NCBI GenBank assembly: GCA_022823665.1
Contig: JAJEHN010000038.1
Location: forward strand, 1-64,000
Source of the DNA: Thermoanaerobaculia bacterium
GTDB lineage: Bacteria; Acidobacteriota; Thermoanaerobaculia; Multivoradales; Multivoraceae
Length of the DNA: 64,000 nt
Reading direction: 5' to 3'
Shown here in pieces: positions 14,335 to 23,574 of the stretch; positions within the stretch are counted from its first letter, which is position 1; each line of letters begins with the position of its first letter. A program made the translations under genes and the position numbers. The notes under the pieces are model-generated. The model ran no database searches. It was not told the DNA's origin and was given only the letters and a program-made list of their open reading frames with translations.

Positions 14335-16821
14335 CTACGGGTAGTACCCCGACATCGTCCGCACCTCGGCGCCGCGTTCGTCCACGTCGACCCGCACGAC
14401 CCGGAACTCGCTCTCGGGCTTGCTGCTCGTCGACTGGTAGGTGAGGAGGTAGCGGTTTCGCAGTTCCCGTTCGATCCGCGCGTAGATGGAGTCGAGTTGG
14501 CTGACGCCGTCGATGAAGAAGGCCTGACCGCCGGTCTCCTCCGCGATGCGTTCGAGTACTCGCCGCGTCGTTCGGTCCGCGGCAGCTTCCCGGAGGCCGA
14601 TGGCGTAGATCGTCACGCCTGAACGCTGCGCGGTCTCGAGCGCGCTCTCGAACGTGAACGAGCTGTTCTCGTCCTTGCCGTCGGACAGAAGAAGCAGAGC
14701 CTTCTGGCCGCTGATGCCGTCGAAGTAGCTGAGCGCGAAGACGAGGCTGTCGTAGAGCGACGTCGTGCCCGTCGCCTTGAGGCCCGACAGCGCCCGCGCG
14801 AGCTGGCCCCTGTCCTTCGTGAACCGGCTTTCGACCCGCGCCCGGTTGGCGAAGGCGAGGACCGCCATCCGGTCCCTGGGCTCGAGCGTGTTGTCGACGA
14901 AGCGCTGGGCCGCGGCCCGGACCTGGCCGATCGAGTCCTGCATCGAAGCCGACGTGTCGATCAGGAGGCCGGCGTGGAAGGGCGTGTCGTCGACCCAGTC
15001 GAATCGGCGAACCGTCTGCTGAACGCCGTCTTCGGTGATTCGGAAGCGGTCCTGCTCCAGCTCCGGGATCGGCCGCCCCCGTCCGTCGACGACGCTGGCG
15101 AAGAGCTCGACGTACTGCACGTCGATTCGCTCGATCGGGTTCGGGCTGTTGATGAAGACGACGTCCTCGGTGCTGCTGCCGTCGGCCAGGAACGCGGCCG
15201 CGCGGAGGTAGGTCAGGTTCGGACCGTCGAGCACGATCGGCTGCACCCACGGCGGCTGGTAGAGCGTCGCGATCCGTTCTTCTCCCAGGAACAGTTCGAG
15301 GCGCTCGATCTCCTCGCCGTCCGGCACGGCGACTTCGACCACCGCCTGCGTGCTCTGCAGGTACTGCTCGCCGGACCGAGGTTCGATGAACCGGGCGCGG
15401 AAACGCTGGCCGCCCCGGTTGACCGACATCTCGTCCGAGGCGACGACCTCGCCGTCCTTGATGCCCTCGACGCGAATCCTGTGCTCGGTCGGGTGGGAGC
15501 CCAGGTTCAGCTCTACCCCGAACGGCGGCCTCCGCTTGCGCAGGATCTCGCGGCCGTCGAGCGAGAACGAGACAGCATCGAAGTCGCCGATCGCATGGGT
15601 GGAGAAGCGCACCATGCCGACGCGCAGGCGCTCATCCCGCGGGGGCACCAGGCGCAGGAGGCGCTCGCCGCGCGCCGCCGCCTGATTGGCCTCGGCGAGA
15701 GCCGGGAACGTCTCCAGGATGGTCTTCCGCAGCGATTGCGCCTCCTCGAGGTTCGGAACGTCGATCGTTTCGTTGACCACGGCGAACTGCTGGCCGAAGA
15801 CATCCTCGATCTTGAGCCGGATCTGGACCTCGCCGGGACGGAGGTAGCGCGTGAAGACCAGCGGGACGGCGTCCTCCTCTTCGCCGCTCGCGGGCAACTC
15901 GAAGCGGTAGCGGAAGGTCTCGAACAGGCTGTCTTCGCGGATCACTTCGCCCGTCATCTGGAAGCTGTGGTATTCGCGTTCCTGGAAGCTCCTGCGGCCG
16001 GCGCTCGGCCCCGGCACCATGACCAGGCCGTGAGTCACGGTGCGTGTCTGGTTGCGGCCCGGGAAGTCCCACTCGAGGTCGACGTCGAACCGAGTGGCGT
16101 CCACCGGCAGGTCCGTGTTGAAGGCGGCGAACGTCGCGAGCCACTCTTCGGGCGGCTCGGGCGGTCCGGACACCTCCTCGATGACCCCGCTGCCGGCAAG
16201 ATCCCGCTGGACCGCCTGGGCGGCCCATCCGAACCACTCGTCCCCGCAGAGCACGGCGATGTTCGTGGTGGGTAGCCCGCGGCGCGAGACGGGGCGGCGG
16301 ACGGCGCTGTCATGCCAGAACACGTAGGGCTTGTTGCGGCTCGTGGCCAGGAAGATGACGACGAAGTGGCGCGCGGTGCGGTCGCTGCCGCCGTAGAACC
16401 AGATCTCCAGTTCGCTGGTTCGGGACAGGCAGTAGGCGGCGGTCCGGCCGTCCGGAAGAACGAAGCGCCCCGGCGGACCGTTCAGGAGGTAGAACAGGGC
16501 GCGGGCGTCCTCCAGCGTGCCCCACTGGGAGAGGGCGGCGTCCACCCGGTCCTCCCACAGCACCTGCAACTCGTTGAGCGGCGTTCTCGGGTCGGGGTCG
16601 CGGGCCTTCCAGAAGGCCTGGATGAACGCCTCGCGGCGGTAGTCCTCGGGCAGGCTGACGAAGAACTCGCGCTCCTCGTCACTGATCAGCGGGTCGACCC
16701 GCTCCAGCCAGCGGACGAAGCGGGTATCCAGCGGCCGCGGACTCGGGGCGTCCTGCGCGGAGGCCGCCGAGACGAGCAGCGCCGCGGCGATGGCGGATGC
16801 GATCCTGATTCGGGCGTTCAT
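14335..16821 (-). CDS. exported GWxTD-type protein with C-terminal VWA domain
   Basis: The 828-residue protein has a signal peptide (MNARIRIASAIAAALLVSAA) and then a GWxTD-like region. That region holds EFFVSLPEDYRREAFIQAFW, the run VLWEDRVDAALSQWGTLEDA and YLLNGPPG. A middle portion of beta-sandwich type follows. The C-terminal VWA domain has an intact MIDAS, DTSAS at 622-626 plus TGTTSLYDSL and SDGKDE. This combination is common in Acidobacteriota, where VWA-related domains are expanded. It probably acts in the periplasm or on the surface in adhesion or assembly; the precise role is unknown. The ATG at 16821 was chosen for the signal peptide; longer in-frame extension overlaps the neighbouring gene. 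It is the best taxonomic marker here. Confidence 0.88.
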   Translation of the reverse strand: MNARIRIASAIAAALLVSAASAQDAPSPRPLDTRFVRWLERVDPLISDEEREFFVSLPEDYRREAFIQAFWKARDPDPRTPLNELQVLWEDRVDAALSQWGTLEDARALFYLLNGPPGRFVLPDGRTAAYCLSRTSELEIWFYGGSDRTARHFVVIFLATSRNKPYVFWHDSAVRRPVSRRGLPTTNIAVLCGDEWFGWAAQAVQRDLAGSGVIEEVSGPPEPPEEWLATFAAFNTDLPVDATRFDVDLEWDFPGRNQTRTVTHGLVMVPGPSAGRRSFQEREYHSFQMTGEVIREDSLFETFRYRFELPASGEEEDAVPLVFTRYLRPGEVQIRLKIEDVFGQQFAVVNETIDVPNLEEAQSLRKTILETFPALAEANQAAARGERLLRLVPPRDERLRVGMVRFSTHAIGDFDAVSFSLDGREILRKRRPPFGVELNLGSHPTEHRIRVEGIKDGEVVASDEMSVNRGGQRFRARFIEPRSGEQYLQSTQAVVEVAVPDGEEIERLELFLGEERIATLYQPPWVQPIVLDGPNLTYLRAAAFLADGSSTEDVVFINSPNPIERIDVQYVELFASVVDGRGRPIPELEQDRFRITEDGVQQTVRRFDWVDDTPFHAGLLIDTSASMQDSIGQVRAAAQRFVDNTLEPRDRMAVLAFANRARVESRFTKDRGQLARALSGLKATGTTSLYDSLVFALSYFDGISGQKALLLLSDGKDENSSFTFESALETAQRSGVTIYAIGLREAAADRTTRRVLERIAEETGGQAFFIDGVSQLDSIYARIERELRNRYLLTYQSTSSKPESEFRVVRVDVDERGAEVRTMSGYYP

Positions 16822-16875
16822 CGGGGTTCGTCGTCCGATTCTGCAACGAATCGTTCCCGCTGCCGATTCCACGAC

Positions 16876-16949
16876 CCTCTGCCGGGTGCGCGGGTCCTCT
16901 GACCCGCCGCCGGCGTAGCCGGCCAGGAGGTTCGCGCCGCGAAGCGGCG
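16876..16949 (+). repeat. dispersed three-hairpin element, copy 2
   Basis: Hairpins in order are GCGGGTC-CTCT-GACCCGC, GCCGGC-GTA-GCCGGC and CGCCGC-GAA-GCGGCG, all perfect. The copy fills most of the 134-bp gap between the GWxTD gene and the methyltransferase-like gene, both read leftward. It begins with CCTCTG, as do the copies at 26989 and 27747. Confidence 0.87.
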
Positions 16950-16955
16950 ACCGCA

Positions 16956-17699
16956 TCAATGGCCCGAACGTCCGCGCTTGCGCACCCCTCGCGCGACGGA
17001 AACGAGCACCATCAGCCCGAGAACTCCCGCCACGAGGCCGAGGTCCTGCGCGAGCCACGCTTTCGGGCCGAGGCCGCCGACGATGATCTGATCGACCATC
17101 CGCAGGAACAGGAACATCGAGGCGATGAGCAGCGGGGAGTTGTACTCGCGGAGGGCGACCGTCCGCCAACTGAATCGGGTTTCCGGGGGCAGCCACAATC
17201 GGGGCCGGGGCCAGAAGGCCGGCGTTCGCTCCGACCAGCGGCGGTGGATCGCGCCGAAACGCTCGCCGAGGAACCGCTCTTCGGCGGCGATCACCCGTTC
17301 GTAGAGCAGCCAGTAGACGAGCAGGGCCACGACCACGAACCACCACGACTTCACAGCGAGCGCGAAGCCCATCAGCACGAAGAGGTTGCCGAGATAGACC
17401 GGGTGCCGGCAGAGCGAGTACATGCCGGTCACGTTCAGGTGGCTGGCGCTCGGCGCCCTGACGCTCCGGGTGGAAGCGCCCGGAGGCGCTGAACCCAGCG
17501 CCGCCCACCGCACCGCGAGTCCGAGCAGCGACACGAGGAGACAGAGCGCGAGCCAGCCCAGCCCCGGGTCCGCGGGCAGTACCGCTGACCGCCGTTCGAG
17601 GATCGCGAACGCGGCGGCGGGCAGCAGGAACACGACGAACAGGCTCCGGTACCTGAACAGGAAGAGGCCCTGGTCGGCGAGCCGCCGGCTGTCGTTCAT
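16956..17699 (-). CDS. isoprenylcysteine methyltransferase-like membrane protein
   Basis: The 247-residue protein has about five to six hydrophobic segments and the ICMT/PEMT signature: GMYSLCRHPVYLGNLF near residue 93, then a helix and EERFLGERFGAIHRRW. These residues bind S-adenosylmethionine and the substrate in phospholipid and isoprenylcysteine methyltransferases of this superfamily. In bacteria the substrate is usually unknown. It overlaps the GT39 gene upstream by ATGA (start at 17699), so the pair is translated together and may modify the same lipid or glycan. The N-terminus MNDSRRLADQGLFLFRYRS is not a signal peptide but leads into the first membrane helix. Confidence 0.85.
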   Translation of the reverse strand: MNDSRRLADQGLFLFRYRSLFVVFLLPAAAFAILERRSAVLPADPGLGWLALCLLVSLLGLAVRWAALGSAPPGASTRSVRAPSASHLNVTGMYSLCRHPVYLGNLFVLMGFALAVKSWWFVVVALLVYWLLYERVIAAEERFLGERFGAIHRRWSERTPAFWPRPRLWLPPETRFSWRTVALREYNSPLLIASMFLFLRMVDQIIVGGLGPKAWLAQDLGLVAGVLGLMVLVSVARGVRKRGRSGH

Positions 17700-19420
17700 C
17701 GCCCGGTCCTGGCGGCCGCGGCAACTCGGGCGGCCGCTTCCGGAGTCGTCAGCAGGACGTGCCCCTGCTCCGGATCGTGGTCGCGCGCGACCTCGACCAG
17801 GTCGAGCGGAGGCGAAAGACGCTCCAGGTTGTCCCGCTCGATGAGCAGCCAGACGGGACGGTCCGCGCGAGCGACGTAACGTCGCAGGGCCTCCTCGTCG
17901 CCCTGGTCGTGAGCCAGGGTGCCGCCGTGGAGGTCGACCGCGAACCGGCGGGTGTAGAAGAGGAAGGCGGCATCCGGAACAGGATAGATCGCGTACGGCT
18001 CGCCGGCTTCAGCCCACTGGACCAGGTCGGCGGAAAGGGCGCGGGCCGACTTGAAGGCGTCACCCAGCGGCAGTAACCGCACGGCGGTCACCGACATGGT
18101 GAGTCCGAGGCCGGTCGCGAGGCAAGCTATCAGCAGGTCGGGCCGCCGCCGGGCGGCGAGGTACAGGCCGATCAGACCCGCGAAGAGGGGGATGGCGGCG
18201 ACCGCCTGAAGAGAGGCGATGGTTCCTTCGGGGAGCGAACCGGCGGGGAGGTCCGCCGCCGCGCGCGGCGCCGCCAGCACGACGGCTCCGAAGAGAAGCG
18301 GCACCGCTGCCGCGGAGACCAGGAAGGCGGCGCGATAGCGCGGCCAGCCTTCCCGGATCGCGAGTACGCCGTAGGCCGTGAGCATCGCGAGCGGCGCCGC
18401 GAGGGCCAGCAGGTACACGGTCCGCTTGCCGCCGGACACGCTGAAGAAGACGAACGTGCTGGCGATCCAGACCAGGAGGAATCGGACCGCCCGGGCTTCG
18501 CGGCTTGCCGGATCGCGGCGGGAGCGGCGGAAGGCGGCGTAGATCGCGACCGGCGCCAGCAGCGTCCAGGGCGCGAACGTGCCGGGCAGGGTCCGGAAGT
18601 AGTAGTGCCAGGGCCGGGGATGGTAGGTCGCCTCGGCGTACCGCGACACGGTCTGGTCGAGGATCAAAGCGTCGAAGTAGGACTTTCCGGCAAGCCACAC
18701 CGCTGGTCCGAACCAGGCCAGGACGATCGCGGCCCAGAGCAGCAGGCCGCGGCCCATCCGCAGGTCGGCGACGCCGGCCCGGTCGCGCTCGAACGCGAGC
18801 CAGGTGACGACCGCGAGGAGCGGCACGATCAGCCCGACCGGCCCCTTGGCCAGGGTGGCCAGGCCCAGGCAGGCGAAGAACGCAAGGTTGGCGAGGTTGC
18901 TGCCACCGGTCGCTGGACCCTGGGCCTGACCGTCCGGCCCCCACGAGCGGCCCCGGGCCCAGAACAGGATGGCGAGCAGTTCCAGAAAGGTCAGCGTCAT
19001 GTCGATCTGGCCGACCCGGCCGTTCCACATCACCAGGGCCGAGGTCAGGAAGACCGGCGCCGCCAGCCAGGCGGTCCTCCGGCCGAACAGCCGCCCTGCG
19101 AGCGCGAAGACGACGAGCACGGAGCCGATGCCCGCGAGCAGCGACGGCAGACGGGCCGCCACCTCGTCGACGCCGCCGCGCAGCGCGCCGAACAGGGCGA
19201 TGTTCCAGAAGTGGAGCGGCGGCTTGTGGTCGTACCTCTCGCCGTTCAGGCGTGGCACCAGGAAGTGCTCGATCGCCCGCGGCTCGAGCAGCATCTCCCG
19301 CGCGACCTCGGCATAGCGCGGTTCGTCCGGGTTCCAGAGGTCGCGGCTGCCGATCCCGGGCAGCAGCACGGCGGCGGCTGCGGCGGCGAGGACGAGGTAG
19401 GGAAGCAGGCGTCCTCGCAC
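17696..19420 (-). CDS. GT39-family (ArnT/PMT-like) membrane glycosyltransferase
   Basis: The 574-residue protein has many hydrophobic helices and the GT39 opening loop RDLWNPDEPRYAEVAREML near residue 26, in which the Asp-Glu pair is catalytic in ArnT-type enzymes. LNGERYDHKPPLHFWNIALF follows, also typical. These enzymes move a sugar from a polyprenyl phosphate donor to lipid A, protein or another acceptor at the outer face of the inner membrane. The acceptor here is unknown. The start is a GTG at 19420, preceded by AGGATCG. The coupling to a membrane methyltransferase-like gene suggests an envelope modification pair. Confidence 0.88.
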   Translation of the reverse strand: MRGRLLPYLVLAAAAAAVLLPGIGSRDLWNPDEPRYAEVAREMLLEPRAIEHFLVPRLNGERYDHKPPLHFWNIALFGALRGGVDEVAARLPSLLAGIGSVLVVFALAGRLFGRRTAWLAAPVFLTSALVMWNGRVGQIDMTLTFLELLAILFWARGRSWGPDGQAQGPATGGSNLANLAFFACLGLATLAKGPVGLIVPLLAVVTWLAFERDRAGVADLRMGRGLLLWAAIVLAWFGPAVWLAGKSYFDALILDQTVSRYAEATYHPRPWHYYFRTLPGTFAPWTLLAPVAIYAAFRRSRRDPASREARAVRFLLVWIASTFVFFSVSGGKRTVYLLALAAPLAMLTAYGVLAIREGWPRYRAAFLVSAAAVPLLFGAVVLAAPRAAADLPAGSLPEGTIASLQAVAAIPLFAGLIGLYLAARRRPDLLIACLATGLGLTMSVTAVRLLPLGDAFKSARALSADLVQWAEAGEPYAIYPVPDAAFLFYTRRFAVDLHGGTLAHDQGDEEALRRYVARADRPVWLLIERDNLERLSPPLDLVEVARDHDPEQGHVLLTTPEAAARVAAAARTGR

Positions 19421-19525
19421 GGATCGATCCTGCCACAGGGCAATCGGCGCGCGCCGTCCTCCGCCGCCGTGCGCGGCGATAAGGTACCCGTCCTGCGCAC
19501 CGGCAAAAGAAAGGGGACTCAGGCG

Positions 19526-20614
19526 ATGGGCCAGCTACCGAAGTCCGTGACGATCACGGACGACACGATGAGGGAGGGTCTGCAGATCGAGAGCGCGGAC
19601 ATTCCGGTCGAGGACAAGCTGCGGCTGCTCGACGCGCTGGGCGAGACCGGCGCGAAGGTGATCTCGATCGGTTCCTACGCGCACCCCAAGTGGACGCCGC
19701 AGATGGCCTGCATCGACGAGATCGCCGAGCGCTTCGTGCCCAGGCCGGGCGTCCGCTACACCGCGGCGATCTTCAACAAGATCGGATTCGATCGCGCCGA
19801 TCGCTGGTACCCGAAGCTCGACGTGCGGCAGCGCCGGATCGGCACCCACGTCGAACTCTGCGACACCTTCGCCCGCCGGAATTACAACGCGACCCAGGCG
19901 CAGCAGATCGAGCGCATTCCTGCCGCGATCGAGATGGCCCGTGCACGCGGCGTCGAGACCGGCGCCGTGGCGATCGGCAATCCGTTCGGCTCGAACTTCG
20001 AAGGGCCTTTCTCGCTGGAGCAGCGGATGGACCTGCTGGCGCTGATGATCGACCGCTGGCGCCAGGCCGGCTTCCGGGTCACCCGCTGTTCGATCATCGA
20101 GGCGATGGGCTGGAACATGCCGCACACCGTGCGGGAAACGCTCCTCGCGATCCGGGAACGGTGGCCCGAGATCACGGACTTCCACTGCCACCTGCACAAC
20201 ACCCGCGGGGCGGCCATGGTCAGCTACTACGAGGCGCTCAAACTGGGCGCGCGAGAGTTCGACACCTCGATCGGCGGCATGGGGGGGTGTCCCTACTGCG
20301 GCAACGGCCGCGCCGCGGGCCATGTACCGACGGAGGACTTCGTCGACTTCTGCCACGAGCTGGGGATCGAGACCGGATACCGGCTCGACAAGCTGATCGA
20401 AGCGGCACAGATCGCGGAGGAGGTGGTCGGCCACCCGCTCTGGGGCCACGTTTCCAAGGCGGGGCCGCGGCCGCGCGGCGACGGTGATCTCTACCCGCGG
20501 CAGATGCCCTTCGTCGAGACGCTCGACGAGGCCTCCCACTTCCGCAACGGGCCGCCGGTCTACGCGGGTCAGCGCTCGCCCTGGCGGCCCGACTCCGCCC
20601 TCTACCAGGCATGA
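19526..20614 (+). CDS. HMG-CoA-lyase-like (HMGL/citramalate synthase family) enzyme
   Basis: The 362-residue TIM-barrel protein starts MGQLPKSVTITDDTMREGLQ. It shows the DxxxREG motif at the end of strand 1, HCHLHNTRG (metal-binding HxH) and GMGGCPYCGNGRAAGH, the cysteine-containing loop seen in HMG-CoA lyases. The family cleaves or forms carbon-carbon bonds next to acyl-CoA esters. Substrate cannot be decided; hydroxymethylglutaryl-CoA or a related hydroxyacyl-CoA is likely. The ATG at 19526 has an AAAGGGGA ribosome binding site. The gene overlaps the following transporter by ATGA, so the enzyme and transporter are made together. Confidence 0.87.
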   Translation: MGQLPKSVTITDDTMREGLQIESADIPVEDKLRLLDALGETGAKVISIGSYAHPKWTPQMACIDEIAERFVPRPGVRYTAAIFNKIGFDRADRWYPKLDVRQRRIGTHVELCDTFARRNYNATQAQQIERIPAAIEMARARGVETGAVAIGNPFGSNFEGPFSLEQRMDLLALMIDRWRQAGFRVTRCSIIEAMGWNMPHTVRETLLAIRERWPEITDFHCHLHNTRGAAMVSYYEALKLGAREFDTSIGGMGGCPYCGNGRAAGHVPTEDFVDFCHELGIETGYRLDKLIEAAQIAEEVVGHPLWGHVSKAGPRPRGDGDLYPRQMPFVETLDEASHFRNGPPVYAGQRSPWRPDSALYQA

Positions 20615-22386
20615 GCGCCGCGGCAAAGGGCAAGGGCGGGCACGTCCGCTACGAGGTGGACGGGCGGCCCCCGACGTTCCTCGCGGCGACGATGGGCCTG
20701 CAGTATGCGACCCTCTGCGTGGCCGGAATCGTGATCACGCCGGCGATCATCGTCCGCGCCGCCGGGGGAAGCGACGAGTACCTGGCCTGGGCGGTGTTCG
20801 CGGCCATCTTCGTGAGCGGCATCACGACGATCCTGCAGGCGGTCCGTCTGTGGCGGATCGGCGCCGGCTTCATCCTGCTCATGGGCACCTCGGGGGCGTT
20901 CATCGCCGTCAGCATCGCCGCTCTGAGCCAGGGCGGCCCCATGCTCCTCGCCAAACTGGTCATCGTCTCGTCGCTGTTCCAGTTCCTGCTCTCCGCCCGG
21001 CTCCTGCTGCTCCGGAGGTTGTTCACGACGACCGTCACGGGCACCGTCATCATGCTGATCTCGGTCAGCGTGATGCCGATCGTGTTCGACCAGTTGACCC
21101 TGGTTCCCGAGGACGCTTCCCGTGCGGCCGCTCCGATCACGTTCGTCGTGGCCGTCGCGGTCATGGCCGGCTTCGGCCTTCGGGCCAGGGGGATCGGGCG
21201 GCTCTGGGCGCCGGTCGCGGGCGTTGTGGCCGGTTCGATCGCTGCCGCGTTTCTCGGGCTCTACGACTTCGAGCAGGTGGCCGCGGCGGCATGGATCGGC
21301 GCTCCGGCCGGCGGCTGGCCCGGGTTCGACCTGTCCTTCGGACCGGCCTTCTGGGCGTTGCTGCCGGGCTTCGTCATCGTGACGCTGATCGGCGCGGTCG
21401 AGACGATCGGCGACGCGGTAGGCATCCAGCGGGTGTCCTGGCGGACGCCGCGGGCGCCCGACTACCGGGCGGTGCAGGGCGCCGTCGCCGCGGATGGACT
21501 CGGCAACCTGCTCTCGGGCATCGCCGGCACCGTGCCGAACACGACGTATTCGAGCAGCATTTCGGTCACGGAACTCACGGGCGTGGCCTCACGCCGCGTA
21601 GGGATGTGGATCGGGATCATCTTCATCGGTCTGGCTTTCCTGCCCAAGGCGCTCTCCCTGATCCTCGCGATTCCCGGTCCGGTCGTCGGCGCCTACGTGC
21701 TCGTGCTGATCGCCATCCTGTTCGTGCTCGGCGCGCGCATCGCCGGTCACGGGGGGATCGACTACCGCAAGGCCCTGGTGATCGGCGTGTCCTTCTGGAT
21801 CGGGGTCGGCTTCGAGAACGACCTGATCTTCAGCGACCAGCTCGGCGGCTGGGCGGCGTCGGTCCTGGGCAACGGCATGACCGCCGGCGGCCTGACCGCC
21901 ATCGGCCTGACCGCGTTCCTCGAATGGACCGGCCCGCGCCGCCGCCGGCTCGCGGTCGAGGTGAACGCCGCCTCGGGCCCACGGATCGGCGGCTTTCTCC
22001 GGAGCCTGGCGGAACGGGCGCGGTGGACGCCCGAGGCCTGCGACCGCCTCTGGTCGGCGGGCGAAGAGGCGTTGCTCAGCCTGGTCGGCCTCGACGAGGA
22101 GGAGGGCGGCCGGAAGCGCAGCCTTCTCGTGGTCGCGAGAGTCGACCGTCAGACGGCCGAGCTCGAGTTCATCGCGGCTCCCGGTGGTCGCAACATTGAA
22201 GACCGGCTGGTGGTCATGGCGCCCGATGCCCCCGTCCCGATCGAGAACGAGCTGTCGCTGCGGCTGCTGCGGCACGTGTCGACCTCGGTGCAGCACCAGC
22301 AGTACCACGACACGGACGTCCTGACGGTCATCGTCAGCAGCGACAGCCAGGAACCGACGGGTCAGGTGGACACGGCGGGAATCTAG
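20611..22386 (+). CDS. NCS2-type nucleobase permease with anti-sigma-like C-terminal tail
   Basis: The 591-residue protein has about 12-14 membrane helices (residues 20-450) in the pattern of uracil-xanthine permeases, including AVETIGDAVGIQRVSWRTP, then the run GNLLSGIAGTVPNTTYSSSI. It should import a nucleobase or similar ligand by ion symport. After the last helix a soluble tail of about 140 residues follows. It resembles an RsbW-like HATPase fold: FLRSLAERARWTPEACDRLW, EEALLSLV, then LSLRLLRHVSTSVQHQQYHD. The ATP-binding N-box Asn is not seen, so the tail is probably degenerate. The nearby STAS gene gives a possible partner. It overlaps the HMGL-like gene by ATGA. Confidence 0.85.
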   Translation: MSAAAKGKGGHVRYEVDGRPPTFLAATMGLQYATLCVAGIVITPAIIVRAAGGSDEYLAWAVFAAIFVSGITTILQAVRLWRIGAGFILLMGTSGAFIAVSIAALSQGGPMLLAKLVIVSSLFQFLLSARLLLLRRLFTTTVTGTVIMLISVSVMPIVFDQLTLVPEDASRAAAPITFVVAVAVMAGFGLRARGIGRLWAPVAGVVAGSIAAAFLGLYDFEQVAAAAWIGAPAGGWPGFDLSFGPAFWALLPGFVIVTLIGAVETIGDAVGIQRVSWRTPRAPDYRAVQGAVAADGLGNLLSGIAGTVPNTTYSSSISVTELTGVASRRVGMWIGIIFIGLAFLPKALSLILAIPGPVVGAYVLVLIAILFVLGARIAGHGGIDYRKALVIGVSFWIGVGFENDLIFSDQLGGWAASVLGNGMTAGGLTAIGLTAFLEWTGPRRRRLAVEVNAASGPRIGGFLRSLAERARWTPEACDRLWSAGEEALLSLVGLDEEEGGRKRSLLVVARVDRQTAELEFIAAPGGRNIEDRLVVMAPDAPVPIENELSLRLLRHVSTSVQHQQYHDTDVLTVIVSSDSQEPTGQVDTAGI

Positions 22387-22388
22387 GG

Positions 22389-22418
22389 GAGCGCATCCTT
22401 CCTGAGCGCTTCCTTCCT
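22389..22418 (+). repeat. 15-bp tandem duplication after permease gene
   Basis: GAGCGCATCCTTCCT at 22389-22403 is followed at once by GAGCGCTTCCTTCCT at 22404-22418, with one difference. It lies just after the permease stop. It may be a slip duplication; no protein or hairpin role is seen. Confidence 0.7.
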
Positions 22419-22476
22419 GTAGGATCCGCAGCGGACGCGACCTCTCCGTGAAACGAACTGCGAGCCCCATACTCAC

Positions 22477-23154
22477 GTGAGTCAGAACCCCCACCTGACA
22501 TTCGTGGAGGAGATCCTTCTTCTTCTCCTGGACGACGAATCCGGCGCGATGAAGCGCGTTGCGCCCAACGTGATGGAGCTCCTGGTCGCCGGCGCGATCC
22601 TGATGGACCTCGCGCTGCGCGGACGCCTGGACTGCGACCTCCAGCGGCTCGTCGTCGTCGATTCGACGCCGGTGGGCGAGGAGATACTCGACGGCCCGCT
22701 GGCGGAGATCGTGGAGGCCGCCGACGAGGCCGACGCCCGCACCTGGGTGGTGCGTCTTTCGGCCCGCAGCAAGCAGGTCCAGGAGGCGGCCCTCGCGCGC
22801 CTGGTCGAGCGGGGAATCCTACGGGTCGAGGATCGGAGCTTCCTGTGGGTCTTCGGCAGCCGTCGCTATCCGATGGTCGACGACCGGGAGGAGCGGGAGG
22901 TCAAGCTGCGGATTCTCGATGTGCTCCTGAGCGACCGGATTCCCGCGCCCCGGGATGTCGCCCTGATTTGCCTGGCCGATGCGTCGAACGCCTTCCAGGT
23001 CATCCTGAGCCCGCAGGAGCTACGGCACGCCGCGGCCCGGATCGAACTCGTGCGCGGCTTCGATCTGATCGGCCAGGCGATGGGCAGGGCGATCCAGAAG
23101 TCCGTTCAGGACATTGCCGCCGCGACGGCGACGGCGCATCATCCGTTCTACTGA
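22477..23154 (+). CDS. GPP34 (Golgi phosphoprotein 3-like) family protein
   Basis: The 225-residue protein starts at a GTG and reads MSQNPHLTFVEEILLLLLDD, the typical GPP34 opening. Helices such as NVMELLVAGAILMDLALRGR and RSKQVQEAALARLVERGILR fit the family. Eukaryotic GPP34 binds phosphatidylinositol-4-phosphate; bacterial members are common in some actinobacteria and acidobacteria and have no firmly known role. It lies 90 bp after the permease and 29 bp before the STAS gene in the same direction, so the group may be one transcript and may connect transport to membrane sensing. No signal peptide is seen. Confidence 0.8.
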   Translation: MSQNPHLTFVEEILLLLLDDESGAMKRVAPNVMELLVAGAILMDLALRGRLDCDLQRLVVVDSTPVGEEILDGPLAEIVEAADEADARTWVVRLSARSKQVQEAALARLVERGILRVEDRSFLWVFGSRRYPMVDDREEREVKLRILDVLLSDRIPAPRDVALICLADASNAFQVILSPQELRHAAARIELVRGFDLIGQAMGRAIQKSVQDIAAATATAHHPFY

Positions 23155-23183
23155 GAACAACCACGACCCGAAGAGGTGTGCAG

Positions 23184-23552
23184 GTGATCGAGAGCATCAA
23201 GATAGGAAAGTCGGCGATCGGGGGCGAGACGGTTGGCGGCGTGACCGTCTGGGTGCCGGAAGGGCGGGTCGACGCCTCGAGCGCTCCGGACCTGGAGCAG
23301 GCGATGACGTCCGGGATCGCGGAGGGCGGGGAGGCGGTCGTCCTCGACCTGAGCCGCACCCGCTACATGAGCAGCGCCGGCCTCCGCGTCGTACTGGTCG
23401 TCGCTCGCGCCCTGCAGGCGCGCGAAGGGAAGTTCGCCGTCTGCGGCCTGAACGACGAAGTGAAGGAACTGTTCGAGGTTTCGGGCTTCAGTCTGATCGT
23501 GGGCATCGAGCCCGACCGCGACGCCGCGGTCGCCGCGGTCGCCGCCCAGTAG
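23184..23552 (+). CDS. STAS-domain anti-sigma factor antagonist
   Basis: The 122-residue protein starts at a GTG with GAGGTGTGCAG before it. It has the SpoIIAA/RsbV pattern: VTVWVPEGRVDASSAPDLEQ, then AVVLDLSRTRYMSSAGLRVV, where Ser63/Ser64 are the phosphorylation candidates. Such antagonists bind anti-sigma kinases and release sigma factors by partner switching. No separate kinase or sigma gene is visible nearby. The HATPase-like tail on the permease two genes upstream is the only possible partner in the window. The longer open frame upstream overlaps GPP34 and is not supported. Confidence 0.85.
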   Translation: MIESIKIGKSAIGGETVGGVTVWVPEGRVDASSAPDLEQAMTSGIAEGGEAVVLDLSRTRYMSSAGLRVVLVVARALQAREGKFAVCGLNDEVKELFEVSGFSLIVGIEPDRDAAVAAVAAQ

Positions 23553-23574
23553 TCGGGCTGACCGCCGCCCCTGG

